A stretch of 64,000 nt of DNA from an uncultured Bacilli bacterium (GTDB taxonomy: Bacteria; Bacillota_I; Bacilli_A; RF39; UBA660). The notes under the pieces are model-generated. The model was not told the DNA's origin, searched no databases, and saw only the letters and a list, made by a program, of their open reading frames with translations. The DNA lies in NCBI GenBank assembly GCA_947632085.1, contig CANRNY010000008.1:1-64000 (forward strand). The letters run 5' to 3'. This document shows, one piece after another, positions 8,473-15,637 of the stretch (the first letter of the stretch is position 1; every line of letters starts with the position of its first letter). The translations under genes and the position numbers were made by a program.

Positions 8473-9729
8473 ATGAAAAATGATTTATTGAGATTATTTG
8501 CTAATCTATATAGAAATGATTATCCTGAATATATTCCATTATCAGATATTTATAAAGAAATGGAAAAAATAAAACATAAACCAAATACTAAAAATGGAGC
8601 ATTATTACTAAAAAAATTAGAATCATATTGTATAAATTCCAATGCTTTCACTAATAAAGAAGAACTTTTTAAAATGAAAGAAAAAGGTTCTGGATTATGG
8701 GGTTCTTGTTTTTATGAATCAATAAGAAAAATTAATGAATTAAATATTGGAGATACTTTAACAAGAAATGAGTTATTAGATATATTTAAAGTCTCTGGTA
8801 TGTCAGGAATTATGAAGTCCACTAAAACATATTCATTAGTTTTAATATCTAATGAAGAAAATGGATATTATGAAGATTCCAATATTATTGATGGTAAATT
8901 AATATATACTGGTCAAGGCTTAAATGGCGATCAAGAACTAACAGGGAATAATTTACTTTTAGCTAATTCAAAAAAAGATGAATTACCAGTTTACTTATTT
9001 ACTAAAGATAAAAATTTATTATATCATTTTGAAGGTGTAGTAGTTTTAGCTGGCGAACCATATACTGTTAAAGAAAAAGAAAGATTAGTATATAAATTTC
9101 CATTAATGATTGTTAATAACTATGATACTTATGAAAATAGTAAAGAGTATAAAAAAGTCGTAAAATTAGTTAAAGAAATAGAAGAAGAATATCAAGTTAC
9201 ATCTGTAAGTAATGGTAAACTAAATTTTGTTAACGAACCAATAAAAATAAGAAAATATAATGGTAATAAAGATCGTAAGTCTACTAGAAAAAACAAACCA
9301 GATTATGTTGCTCAAGAAATATTAAAAACTACTCAAGGTGAAATAACTGAAAAAGATGTTTTAGAATATGAAATAAATAGAGTTATGCAATTTGATGCTC
9401 AAGGTTTAGTAGAAGAAATGAATCGTTTTTTCGATAATAAAAAAGATGATGAAGGATACGATATAAAATCATTTGATATTGATGAAAACGGGAATGTAAT
9501 AGAAAGATATATTGAAGTTAAATCAACAACAGGTGGAGAAACTACACCAATTGAAATTAGTGATAACGAATTAAGAGTAGCTTATGAAAATATGCAACAA
9601 TATTTTATCTATCGTGTATACAACTGTGATAAAGAAAATAGAAAAGTTAAAGTTATAAATGGACCAGATTTATTTAATAAAGATAAATTTGAATGTGTTC
9701 CAACTAATTATAGAATATATGGTAAGTAA
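8473..9729 (+). CDS. DUF3883 (NO VEIN C-terminal) nuclease-like protein with a putative SRA-like middle domain
   Basis: A 418-residue protein from ATG 8473; the GTG at 8464 lies within the ribosome site GAAGAGTGG and is an unlikely start. Residues about 150-205 (LIYTGQGLNGDQELTGNN, then VYLFTKD and YHFEGVVVLAG) resemble the PUA/SRA-like base-recognition module found with HNH or NOV-C nucleases. The C-terminal 120 residues match DUF3883: FDIDENGNVIERYIEVKST with Glu348-x-Lys350, then ISDNELRVAYENMQQYFIYRVY. DUF3883 is thought to be a PD-(D/E)XK-type nuclease. The combination suggests a modification-dependent (type IV-like) restriction enzyme; that is inference. A NUDIX gene follows after 11 bp and is surely cotranscribed. 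Confidence 0.7.
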   Translation: MKNDLLRLFANLYRNDYPEYIPLSDIYKEMEKIKHKPNTKNGALLLKKLESYCINSNAFTNKEELFKMKEKGSGLWGSCFYESIRKINELNIGDTLTRNELLDIFKVSGMSGIMKSTKTYSLVLISNEENGYYEDSNIIDGKLIYTGQGLNGDQELTGNNLLLANSKKDELPVYLFTKDKNLLYHFEGVVVLAGEPYTVKEKERLVYKFPLMIVNNYDTYENSKEYKKVVKLVKEIEEEYQVTSVSNGKLNFVNEPIKIRKYNGNKDRKSTRKNKPDYVAQEILKTTQGEITEKDVLEYEINRVMQFDAQGLVEEMNRFFDNKKDDEGYDIKSFDIDENGNVIERYIEVKSTTGGETTPIEISDNELRVAYENMQQYFIYRVYNCDKENRKVKVINGPDLFNKDKFECVPTNYRIYGK

Positions 9730-9740
9730 GGAGTAATTAG

Positions 9741-10127
9741 ATGAAAAAAAGAGTAGTAGTTGTAGCTGCTTTAATTGAAAAGGATAATAAATGCCTTATT
9801 GCTAAAAGATCAACAGGAGATAAAAACATGATTGGTAAATGGGAATTTCCTGGAGGTAAAGTAAAAGAGAATGAAGATGAATTTCATGCTATTGAAAGAG
9901 AAATTAAAGAAGAATTCGAACTTGATATAAAAGCAGTTAAGTATATTATAAATAATGTATGTGAATATTCTGATAAGATAGTTGATCTACGATTGTATCA
10001 ATGTAATTATATTAGTGGAACATTTAAGTTGCATGATCATTATGAGTATAAATGGGTAGATAAAGATGAACTATTAAATTATGATTTATGCCCAGCCGAT
10101 ATAGAATTGGCTAAATATATAAAATAA
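9741..10127 (+). CDS. NUDIX hydrolase (MutT / CTP pyrophosphohydrolase type)
   Basis: A 128-residue single-domain NUDIX enzyme. The box runs from Gly-Gly-Lys near residue 39 to about 61 (GGKVKENEDEFHAIEREIKE then EFEL), fitting GX5EX7REUXEEXGU except that Glu stands at the Gly position. The N-terminal strand VVVVAALIEKDNKCLIAKRS and WEFPGGK are typical of MutT-like (d)NTP pyrophosphohydrolases. It sits 11 bp behind the DUF3883 nuclease-like gene with its own GGAG site. A role in removing modified nucleotides released by that enzyme, or in a nucleotide-based response, is possible but unproven. Ordinary 8-oxo-dGTP or CTP hydrolysis is the conservative reading. Confidence 0.85.
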   Translation: MKKRVVVVAALIEKDNKCLIAKRSTGDKNMIGKWEFPGGKVKENEDEFHAIEREIKEEFELDIKAVKYIINNVCEYSDKIVDLRLYQCNYISGTFKLHDHYEYKWVDKDELLNYDLCPADIELAKYIK

Positions 10128-10203
10128 TAAAAACTTAAGAGAAAACTTATAAATTTAGTCAGGTAAATTGAAATTTGTAAAATAAAACAAGGAAGTTATT
10201 TGA

Positions 10204-10809
10204 ATGAATACTAATTTTTTAGAACAATTAAAGAATTTAACTAATAAAGAAAAGATAGCTGAAGATATGAAATTTTATGCAATGTATCTATTAATTTATG
10301 AAAGATTTAAAAATAAGTTTGTGGAAGAATTAAAATATTTTTTATGTGATATATCAGTAAACAATGGTAAATTGAAACTTAAAGAAACCTTAGAATACCA
10401 AAAAATGAAAAGCAATAAAAACAACAAAGGAAATATTTTTATTAATACCATGGAATGGTTTAAAAATTATAAAGTAATAACTCAAGAAGAGTGTGACTTA
10501 ATATTAAGTGCAAGAGAAGATAGAAATTTAATTGGACATGAGTTATTAGATTTATTATCCAATCCTGTGAAAGAAAAAATGTTATATAATTTTATATCTT
10601 TTGTAAATATTTTTAAAAAAATGGATAAATGGTGGATTAATAATATCGAAATTCCTATTGCCGGTGATGAAATACCTTTAAATTATGATTCTGAAGGTGT
10701 TATTTCTGGTGATTTTTTGTTATGTGACATTTTAATGGATACAATTTATGGTGAAGAAATATACAAAAAAGAAATTGAAAAAATAATAAAAAAAATAAAT
10801 GATAATTGA
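10204..10809 (+). CDS. HEPN-like protein A (putative RNase or regulator)
   Basis: A 201-residue, mostly helical protein. Arg107-x4-His112 (REDRNLIGHELLDLL) in a predicted helix is the RxxxxH signature of HEPN domains, the metal-free RNases of many toxin and antiphage systems (established for the fold; here from motif and helical context only). Helices at 20-50 and 78-92 precede it. The C-terminal part (IPIAGDEIPLNYDSEGVISG) is probably beta and acidic. No MNT nucleotidyltransferase partner lies beside it; the nearest candidate partner is a second RxxxxH protein 190 bp downstream. Start: ATG after AAGGAAGTTATTTGA. It ends in TGA. Confidence 0.5.
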   Translation: MNTNFLEQLKNLTNKEKIAEDMKFYAMYLLIYERFKNKFVEELKYFLCDISVNNGKLKLKETLEYQKMKSNKNNKGNIFINTMEWFKNYKVITQEECDLILSAREDRNLIGHELLDLLSNPVKEKMLYNFISFVNIFKKMDKWWINNIEIPIAGDEIPLNYDSEGVISGDFLLCDILMDTIYGEEIYKKEIEKIIKKINDN

Positions 10810-10840
10810 AAATTTGAAACAATTAATAGTGTTTAATAAA

Positions 10841-10914
10841 GGAAGGATTAAACTAAATAAGATTTAGTTAGTATTAATAAAGATTTTACCGATGATAAAA
10901 TATTATTACTATAA
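10841..10914 (+). pseudogene. Decayed hsdR-like fragment
   Basis: The segment begins GGAAGGATTAAA, like the hsdR ribosome site region, and 10861-10911 reads DLVSINKDFTDDKI, close to residues 44-58 of HsdR (DIANINRDFTDEQINEA), before a stop at 10912. The intact hsdR is 10 kb to the left. It appears to be the leftover of a second type I restriction locus with most of the gene deleted. Confidence 0.5.
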
Positions 10915-10955
10915 AAACAACTATATGTTAATGAGAAAATATTAAGACAATAATT

Positions 10956-10990
10956 ATACCAATATGTAGTAGCATTGGTATCTTTTGCTC
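10956..10990 (+). promoter_or_regulatory. Leader hairpin before HEPN-like protein B
   Basis: ATACCAAT (10956-10963), a 10-nt loop, ATTGGTAT (10974-10981) and a T-rich stretch, then CAATTGGAGGTAA at 10995-11007. The layout of hairpin, T-rich run and AATTGGAGGTAA is the same as in front of the PHP-ATPase gene (3617-3661), so the two leaders are probably related or descend from the 3' flank of hsdR. Confidence 0.5.
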
Positions 10991-10997
10991 TTTTCAA

Positions 10998-11642
10998 TTG
11001 GAGGTAAATATAGAAAAAACTATAGAAAATTTATATATTTATTTTAGACTTTTAATAAAAACAAACGTTTCTATATTAAAAGTAATAAATTTAGATATTC
11101 ATAATGAACAATATAAAATAGAAGATTTATTTAAAAATGCAATAAATAATATATTTGTATTATTACCATGTAAAGTTAATAAAGAATTACAAGTAATTTT
11201 ATATAAAAGTAATTTAGAAGGATTATTATGTTTTCAAAATGATTTTAAATACATAGAAATAGAACTTGAAAGTATAATTAATGAATATAATGAAATACTA
11301 TATAATTTAAAATTAGCAAGAAATAAATTAGAACACTGTCCACAAAGTTTAGAACCTGCAGGTAGAGGAAGTTGCCTCGGTACGATAGGAATCGAATTTT
11401 GCTATAAAAGCAAAAGAATTACTATTAATTCATCAGATATCATAAAAATATTAGTAAAATTAAATAACTTATTTAACAGAATAACAAAAGAAATAAATAA
11501 ATTTAAAACCGCTAAAAACAACTTGCATGAAATAAAGTGCTATGATGAAATGACAGATTTTAATTACGAAGTACTAAATAATATGTTAAATAGCATAGAT
11601 GGTGATATGTATACATACAGTTATATACTAAATCAGGAATAA
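10998..11642 (+). CDS. HEPN-like protein B, start codon uncertain
   Basis: About 210 residues, helical. Arg108-x4-His113 (LARNKLEHCP, numbered from TTG 10998) is an RxxxxH HEPN-type motif at almost the same position as in the gene at 10204. A Cys/Gly-rich loop (GRGSCLGTIGIEF) and a further helix follow. The start is odd: the only TTG (10998-11000) overlaps the GGAGG ribosome site itself, and the codon where an ATG is expected, 5 nt after GGAGG, is ATA (11010-11012). Either ATA is used, or an ATG-to-ATA mutation has weakened or silenced the gene. The reading frame is otherwise open and intact. Together with the first HEPN-like gene it may be a two-component toxin or defence module (inference). 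Confidence 0.5.
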   Translation: MEVNIEKTIENLYIYFRLLIKTNVSILKVINLDIHNEQYKIEDLFKNAINNIFVLLPCKVNKELQVILYKSNLEGLLCFQNDFKYIEIELESIINEYNEILYNLKLARNKLEHCPQSLEPAGRGSCLGTIGIEFCYKSKRITINSSDIIKILVKLNNLFNRITKEINKFKTAKNNLHEIKCYDEMTDFNYEVLNNMLNSIDGDMYTYSYILNQE

Positions 11643-11668
11643 AGTAATAAATTAGAGTAGATAATTAT

Positions 11669-12312
11669 ATGAAAATAAATGTATTAATAAGAAATAAAAA
11701 CAATACCATAGAAAGTGTGAAAACTATAGATTATGACGAAAAAAAATTAATGATTTAAGTACACTTGCTTTATATTTGAATGACAAAAACAAAATAGAAG
11801 AGTATTATGAATGTGAATATGATATAGAATGTAAAAAGAATTACTTGTATTATTTAGCTAAAAGAAATAAGAAATTAAAATTAGATGTTAATTTTACGGA
11901 TTTACCATTTAATAAATATTATAGTACTACAAAGAGTAAAGTTTTATCTATTAATGCATATCCTGTTTTAGGTATAGGATGTGCTGATAGTATATTTAGT
12001 CATATTATAGAAATATTAAAAATCAAAGAAATAATCATGTTTGTTTTGAATGTTATTAAATATATATTTATTTATCAAACTTCATTTAATTTTATTAAAA
12101 AAGAATATGGATATGGTAGAAATTTTATATTTGATATCATAAAACGTGATAACTGGAATTTTGGATTTCTTAAATTAAATAAATTTAAATTAAATATATT
12201 AATCGAAATATCAATTATGAGAAAATTTGGTTATAAACTAAAACACAAAAAATGGGTTACAGACCAACAATATAATAACTATGATGAACTTAATAAATAC
12301 GATAAATATTAG
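11669..12312 (+). pseudogene. Unrecognised gene with a frameshift at an A8 run
   Basis: ATG 11669 starts MKINVLIRNKNNTIESVKTI and hits a stop soon after a run of eight A (11739-11746). A one-base shift in the run continues smoothly as INDLSTLALYLNDKNK and on to the stop at 12310-12312, for about 214 codons in all. The second part holds VLSINAYPVLGIGCADSIF and a hydrophobic helix (IIMFVLNVIKYIFIYQTSF), then a basic C-terminus. I do not recognise the family. It may be a plain pseudogene or rely on polymerase slippage in the A run. Context: end of the defence island. Confidence 0.5.
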
Positions 12313-12401
12313 AAAATAATAATGTAACTAATAATTTTGGAAAAATAATTTTCAAATATTCTTATATAAGTTATATAATATATCCAAGGAGGCACCCACA
12401 C

Positions 12402-12956
12402 ATGACCATAGAAGAAATAAAAACTCCCCAAGACATATTAACTTATATGTACGAAACAATCGCCTATGGTTGGCTAGATATTAATAATGAAGAACATATT
12501 AATAATCTAAAAGATTATCGTGAATTATATCGTACATCTAGTATTGAAGAAACCATATCTCATGGCTTAGGTACTTGTATAGAACAAACTTATTTAATGA
12601 GTTTTTTACTAACTAAACTAGGCATACCTAATAAAATGTTTTGTCTTAGAATATATGAAAACAATGATTTAGATAATATCGAATACGGAGAAGATATGCA
12701 TTGTTTTGTTTTATATTATTTAAATGATAAAGTATATCAAATAGAACATCCTGATAGAGATCGAATAGGTATCTATGAGTATCCTAGTGAAGAACAAGCA
12801 CTAAAAGAACTAGTAGTTCATTATAGTACAATATTTACTGGTGATTATATATTCTTAACCGAATTTTCTGAAGTACCATACAATATTTCCTATAAAAATT
12901 TTAATTTATATATAAATGAATTGGCTAAACAAGCTAATTCCCATCATTTAAACTAG
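12402..12956 (+). CDS. Transglutaminase-like superfamily protein (184 aa)
   Basis: A short cytosolic protein with the papain/transglutaminase-like core: nucleophile Cys59 in GTCIEQTYLMSFLLTKLGI, His100 in EDMHCFVLYYL, and an acidic residue in YQIEHPD (Glu115 or Asp118). The activity (protease, amidase or cross-linking) cannot be told from sequence. Three other genes here (37640, 48348, 51591) share this fold, so it is an expanded family in this genome. It is preceded by a very strong site AAGGAGG with a 9-nt spacer and followed by its own terminator, so it is a single-gene unit at the right edge of the defence island. Confidence 0.7.
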   Translation: MTIEEIKTPQDILTYMYETIAYGWLDINNEEHINNLKDYRELYRTSSIEETISHGLGTCIEQTYLMSFLLTKLGIPNKMFCLRIYENNDLDNIEYGEDMHCFVLYYLNDKVYQIEHPDRDRIGIYEYPSEEQALKELVVHYSTIFTGDYIFLTEFSEVPYNISYKNFNLYINELAKQANSHHLN

Positions 12957-12977
12957 ATTATTAAAATCTAGTTTTTA
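12951..12977 (+). terminator. Terminator overlapping the previous stop codon
   Basis: AACTAGATT, loop ATTAA, AATCTAGTT, then T-run. Confidence 0.85.
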
Positions 12978-12994
12978 TATATAAAGATAATCGT

Positions 12995-13023
12995 TTGAAT
13001 AACTAACTATATTTTAGTATAAT
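12995..13023 (+). promoter_or_regulatory. Sigma-A promoter
   Basis: TTGAAT (12995-13000), 17-bp spacer, TATAAT (13018-13023), 48 bp before the ATG of the next gene. Confidence 0.75.
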
Positions 13024-13070
13024 TATCTTAATATTTAAAATAGTTGTCTTAATTTTAAGGTTGTGGTTTT

Positions 13071-13916
13071 ATGAAAAAAGCAAAAGATCTTAAACTTTCT
13101 ACTAAAATAATACTTGGTATTATTATTTTATTATTAATAATAGTTTTATATTGTTCTATAAGATTTTTAATTGATAAACAAAGTATTAATAAAGAAAACG
13201 AACTTTTTAATACTGTTATTGCTGAAGAAGAATCTTGGAATTTATTTCGTTTACAAAATGATCTTAATGCAGGAACATATACCGGTTTTCTTTATGACCA
13301 AGATTATACTCTAGATAATTTACCTAATGATTATATAATGGCTTTAGTTATTGATAATTATATTGCTAAGCACGAAGACTTTTATAATAGTAAAAATTAT
13401 GATAAAACTAATGATTCATATCATGTTATTGTCTCTAGTAATGCGTTAATCTCTTTTGCTAAAACTTTATTTGGTCCCGATTATAATCTTTCAATAACTG
13501 AAATATCTTATGGTTGTGGAAGAAAAATAGCTAAGTCTGATAAAAATTATCTTATCGAATCTAAATTATATGATGGTTGTGGCTTACTTAATAGTAATAA
13601 TACTGGTTATTATGATACTTACATAAATGATTATTCTAAGAAAAATAAAGACGAAATTACTATTAATTTAAAAGTAGCTTATATTGAGGAAATAGTAGAA
13701 GAAACATATGGTGTCGATGATTATGTTAAAACTACTTATAATGCTTATAGTAATAAAGATAAGAAAAAATTATTAAAACTAAATATTGATAGTACTTGTT
13801 TAGATAATGAAACTGCTAATAAATCTTGTTATAATTATTATGAAGATTATACTGTTACTTTAAAAAAAGCTACGGATAATAAATACTATTTTTATAGTAT
13901 TGCAAAAGGTAAGTAG
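13071..13916 (+). CDS. Membrane-anchored extracytoplasmic protein of unknown function
   Basis: A 281-residue protein with a basic N-terminus (KKAKDLKLSTK), one membrane helix at about 14-36, and an external domain rich in Asn, Tyr and Asp. Several Cys are present (SYGCGRKIAK, YDGCGLLNS, STCLDNETANKSCYNYY), possibly disulfide-bonded. No known domain was recognised. It is followed after 8 bp by a YkuD L,D-transpeptidase gene, so the two are one operon and this protein may act with it at the wall. Start: ATG after TTAAGGTTGTGG. Confidence 0.65.
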   Translation: MKKAKDLKLSTKIILGIIILLLIIVLYCSIRFLIDKQSINKENELFNTVIAEEESWNLFRLQNDLNAGTYTGFLYDQDYTLDNLPNDYIMALVIDNYIAKHEDFYNSKNYDKTNDSYHVIVSSNALISFAKTLFGPDYNLSITEISYGCGRKIAKSDKNYLIESKLYDGCGLLNSNNTGYYDTYINDYSKKNKDEITINLKVAYIEEIVEETYGVDDYVKTTYNAYSNKDKKKLLKLNIDSTCLDNETANKSCYNYYEDYTVTLKKATDNKYYFYSIAKGK

Positions 13917-13924
13917 GTGATATT

Positions 13925-15346
13925 ATGCAAATTCTATCATTATGCGAAGAACCAGGTATTTTAAGAGCTTTATTATTTTTAAAATATGCCTTGCAAATAA
14001 TTTTTGTTTTAATGCCTATTATCTTAATAATTATGGTAATTATTGATTTATCTAAAATAATTATGAATCCTAAAAAAGAAGAGGTAAGTGGCTCTCTATC
14101 TAAAATAGTTAAAAGAACTATTGCTGCTATCGCCGTCTTCTTATTACCAGCAATAATTAGTTATGCTTTTGAAGCTTTAATAACTAATTATGATAATGAA
14201 TTAAAAGTATGTTATGAAAATGCTTCTATTGAACGTATTAATGAATTAATCGCCGAACAAAAAAAAGCTCGTGAAGCTGAAAGATTAAAAGAACAACAAA
14301 AATTACAAGAAGCTCTTGATGAAAGAAATGAAAAAGAAGGAAATATTAATGAATCACTAAAAGAAAATCGTGAAGAAAACGAAGTAGATGAAAATGCTGG
14401 TACAACATTCGAACAAGTAGCAGAACCTGAATTAATTGTTAACGATGAATTTAAAGTATCAAAACAACGTATTTCCCTTGCTAATTATAGTTCTTTTAAT
14501 AAATCAAGTATTTTACTAGTAGATAATAATGGTAATGCCTTAAATCCTAATGACTATACTTTTGAAAGTAGTAATAAAGGTATTGTTACAATTACTAAAG
14601 AAGGTGTTATTAAACCTCATTTTGGTGGTATTACTAATATTGTTATTACCTCTAAAAAAGATCCATCTAAGAAAGCTTCCGTAAATGTTACAGTAGTTCA
14701 AACTATTTATACTAATGTTAAAGTTAAATCAACAGTCACTGGTACTAGTCTTATTACAGGTAACAATGTAACATTAAATGCTGGTACCGAAGGAATATAT
14801 AATGGTGTCGCTAAAAATACTATTAAAGGATACCCATACGGCGATACAATTAAAGTTGGTAATGACTATATTCAAATAAATAATAATAGTGTAACTCCAG
14901 TTTCTTATTCTATTCCTAATATGTATGGTAAAGAATATGCTGAAGATTTTGTTAATTCTAATGGCTTTAATAGTAAAACAAAATATCTATTTTGGACAAG
15001 TCATGGTACTCAAACTGAATATATGTTTACTGGTTCTAAAGGTAATTGGCGTCTTTATAAAGTCTTTCCTGTTAATACCGGTGATTTCCTTCATAATGGT
15101 GATAGTGCTGGAACTAAAGTTCATTTTAATAGTTATACTGTTGGCAAAAGATATAGTGAAAATTTAGGTGTTGATGTAATTTATAAAAATAATGGTGGTA
15201 ATGGTAAAGGAAGTAATCCTTTCCATATTGGTGGTGGAAACCGAACTCCATCAACTCATGGTTGTACAGCTTTCAATACTGAAGATATGAAATATTTATT
15301 ATCTATTTATTCTGATATTGTTGATAGCAAAATAATTGATTTTTAA
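13925..15346 (+). CDS. Membrane L,D-transpeptidase (YkuD) with Ig-like domain
   Basis: 473 residues. Two hydrophobic segments (about 15-45 and 55-85) are followed by a charged coiled coil (about 95-150, EREA/KEQQKLQEALDERN-like). Then come a Big_2-like Ig domain (about 175-260) and a C-terminal YkuD catalytic domain with SHG near 360 and the active-site motif HIGGGNRTPSTHGC, nucleophile Cys447. YkuD enzymes make 3-3 cross-links in peptidoglycan or attach proteins to it. The two-helix N-terminus with a short polar loop (MNPKKEEVSGSLSK) recalls small TrbC/VirB2-like membrane proteins and is unusual for this enzyme class. It forms an operon with the gene before it (8-bp gap). Confidence 0.8.
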   Translation: MQILSLCEEPGILRALLFLKYALQIIFVLMPIILIIMVIIDLSKIIMNPKKEEVSGSLSKIVKRTIAAIAVFLLPAIISYAFEALITNYDNELKVCYENASIERINELIAEQKKAREAERLKEQQKLQEALDERNEKEGNINESLKENREENEVDENAGTTFEQVAEPELIVNDEFKVSKQRISLANYSSFNKSSILLVDNNGNALNPNDYTFESSNKGIVTITKEGVIKPHFGGITNIVITSKKDPSKKASVNVTVVQTIYTNVKVKSTVTGTSLITGNNVTLNAGTEGIYNGVAKNTIKGYPYGDTIKVGNDYIQINNNSVTPVSYSIPNMYGKEYAEDFVNSNGFNSKTKYLFWTSHGTQTEYMFTGSKGNWRLYKVFPVNTGDFLHNGDSAGTKVHFNSYTVGKRYSENLGVDVIYKNNGGNGKGSNPFHIGGGNRTPSTHGCTAFNTEDMKYLLSIYSDIVDSKIIDF

Positions 15347-15359
15347 TCTAATAAATAAA

Positions 15360-15388
15360 TTGACAACTTAGTAATTTCGATTTAAAAT
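15360..15388 (+). promoter_or_regulatory. Promoter of the aspS T-box transcript
   Basis: TTGACA (15360-15365), 17 bp, TAAAAT (15383-15388); predicted start near 15395. Confidence 0.85.
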
Positions 15389-15394
15389 AGCTTT

Positions 15395-15615
15395 ATAAAT
15401 GTTGATTGAGAAGAGTATTATATAAAAATATTATAGAGAGTTAGTGGTTGGTGAAAACTAATATAGATTTATATAAGAAGACACTCAGGAGTTGACTATA
15501 ATTAGTCCGGAAATCTATTCCGTTATCAAAAAAGTGATTATGTTATACATAATAAATTGGGTGGTACCGCGGATTTAACAGTTATTCGTCCCTTGTGGAT
15601 GATTAACTGTTTTTT
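15395..15615 (+). promoter_or_regulatory. T-box riboswitch, Asp-specific, controlling aspS
   Basis: A tRNA-sensing leader. Stem I base TGAG (15407-15410) pairs with CTCA (15484-15487), and the specifier loop holds AAGAGTA on the left and GAAGACA on the right, giving the Asp codon GAC at 15480-15482. The conserved T-box is AAATTGGGTGGTACCGCGG (15554-15572), which pairs with the uncharged tRNA 3' end. The terminator AACAGTTA (15577-15584) with TAACTGTT (15604-15611) and a T-run ends before the aspS ribosome site. Uncharged tRNA-Asp should allow read-through into aspS. Confidence 0.95.
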
Positions 15616-15637
15616 ATATAGAAGAAAGGTGTAAATT

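Noticed and set aside
10998-11000. TTG as a confident start for the second HEPN-like gene
   Set aside because: It overlaps the GGAGG site, so it cannot be a normal start; kept only as a nominal boundary.
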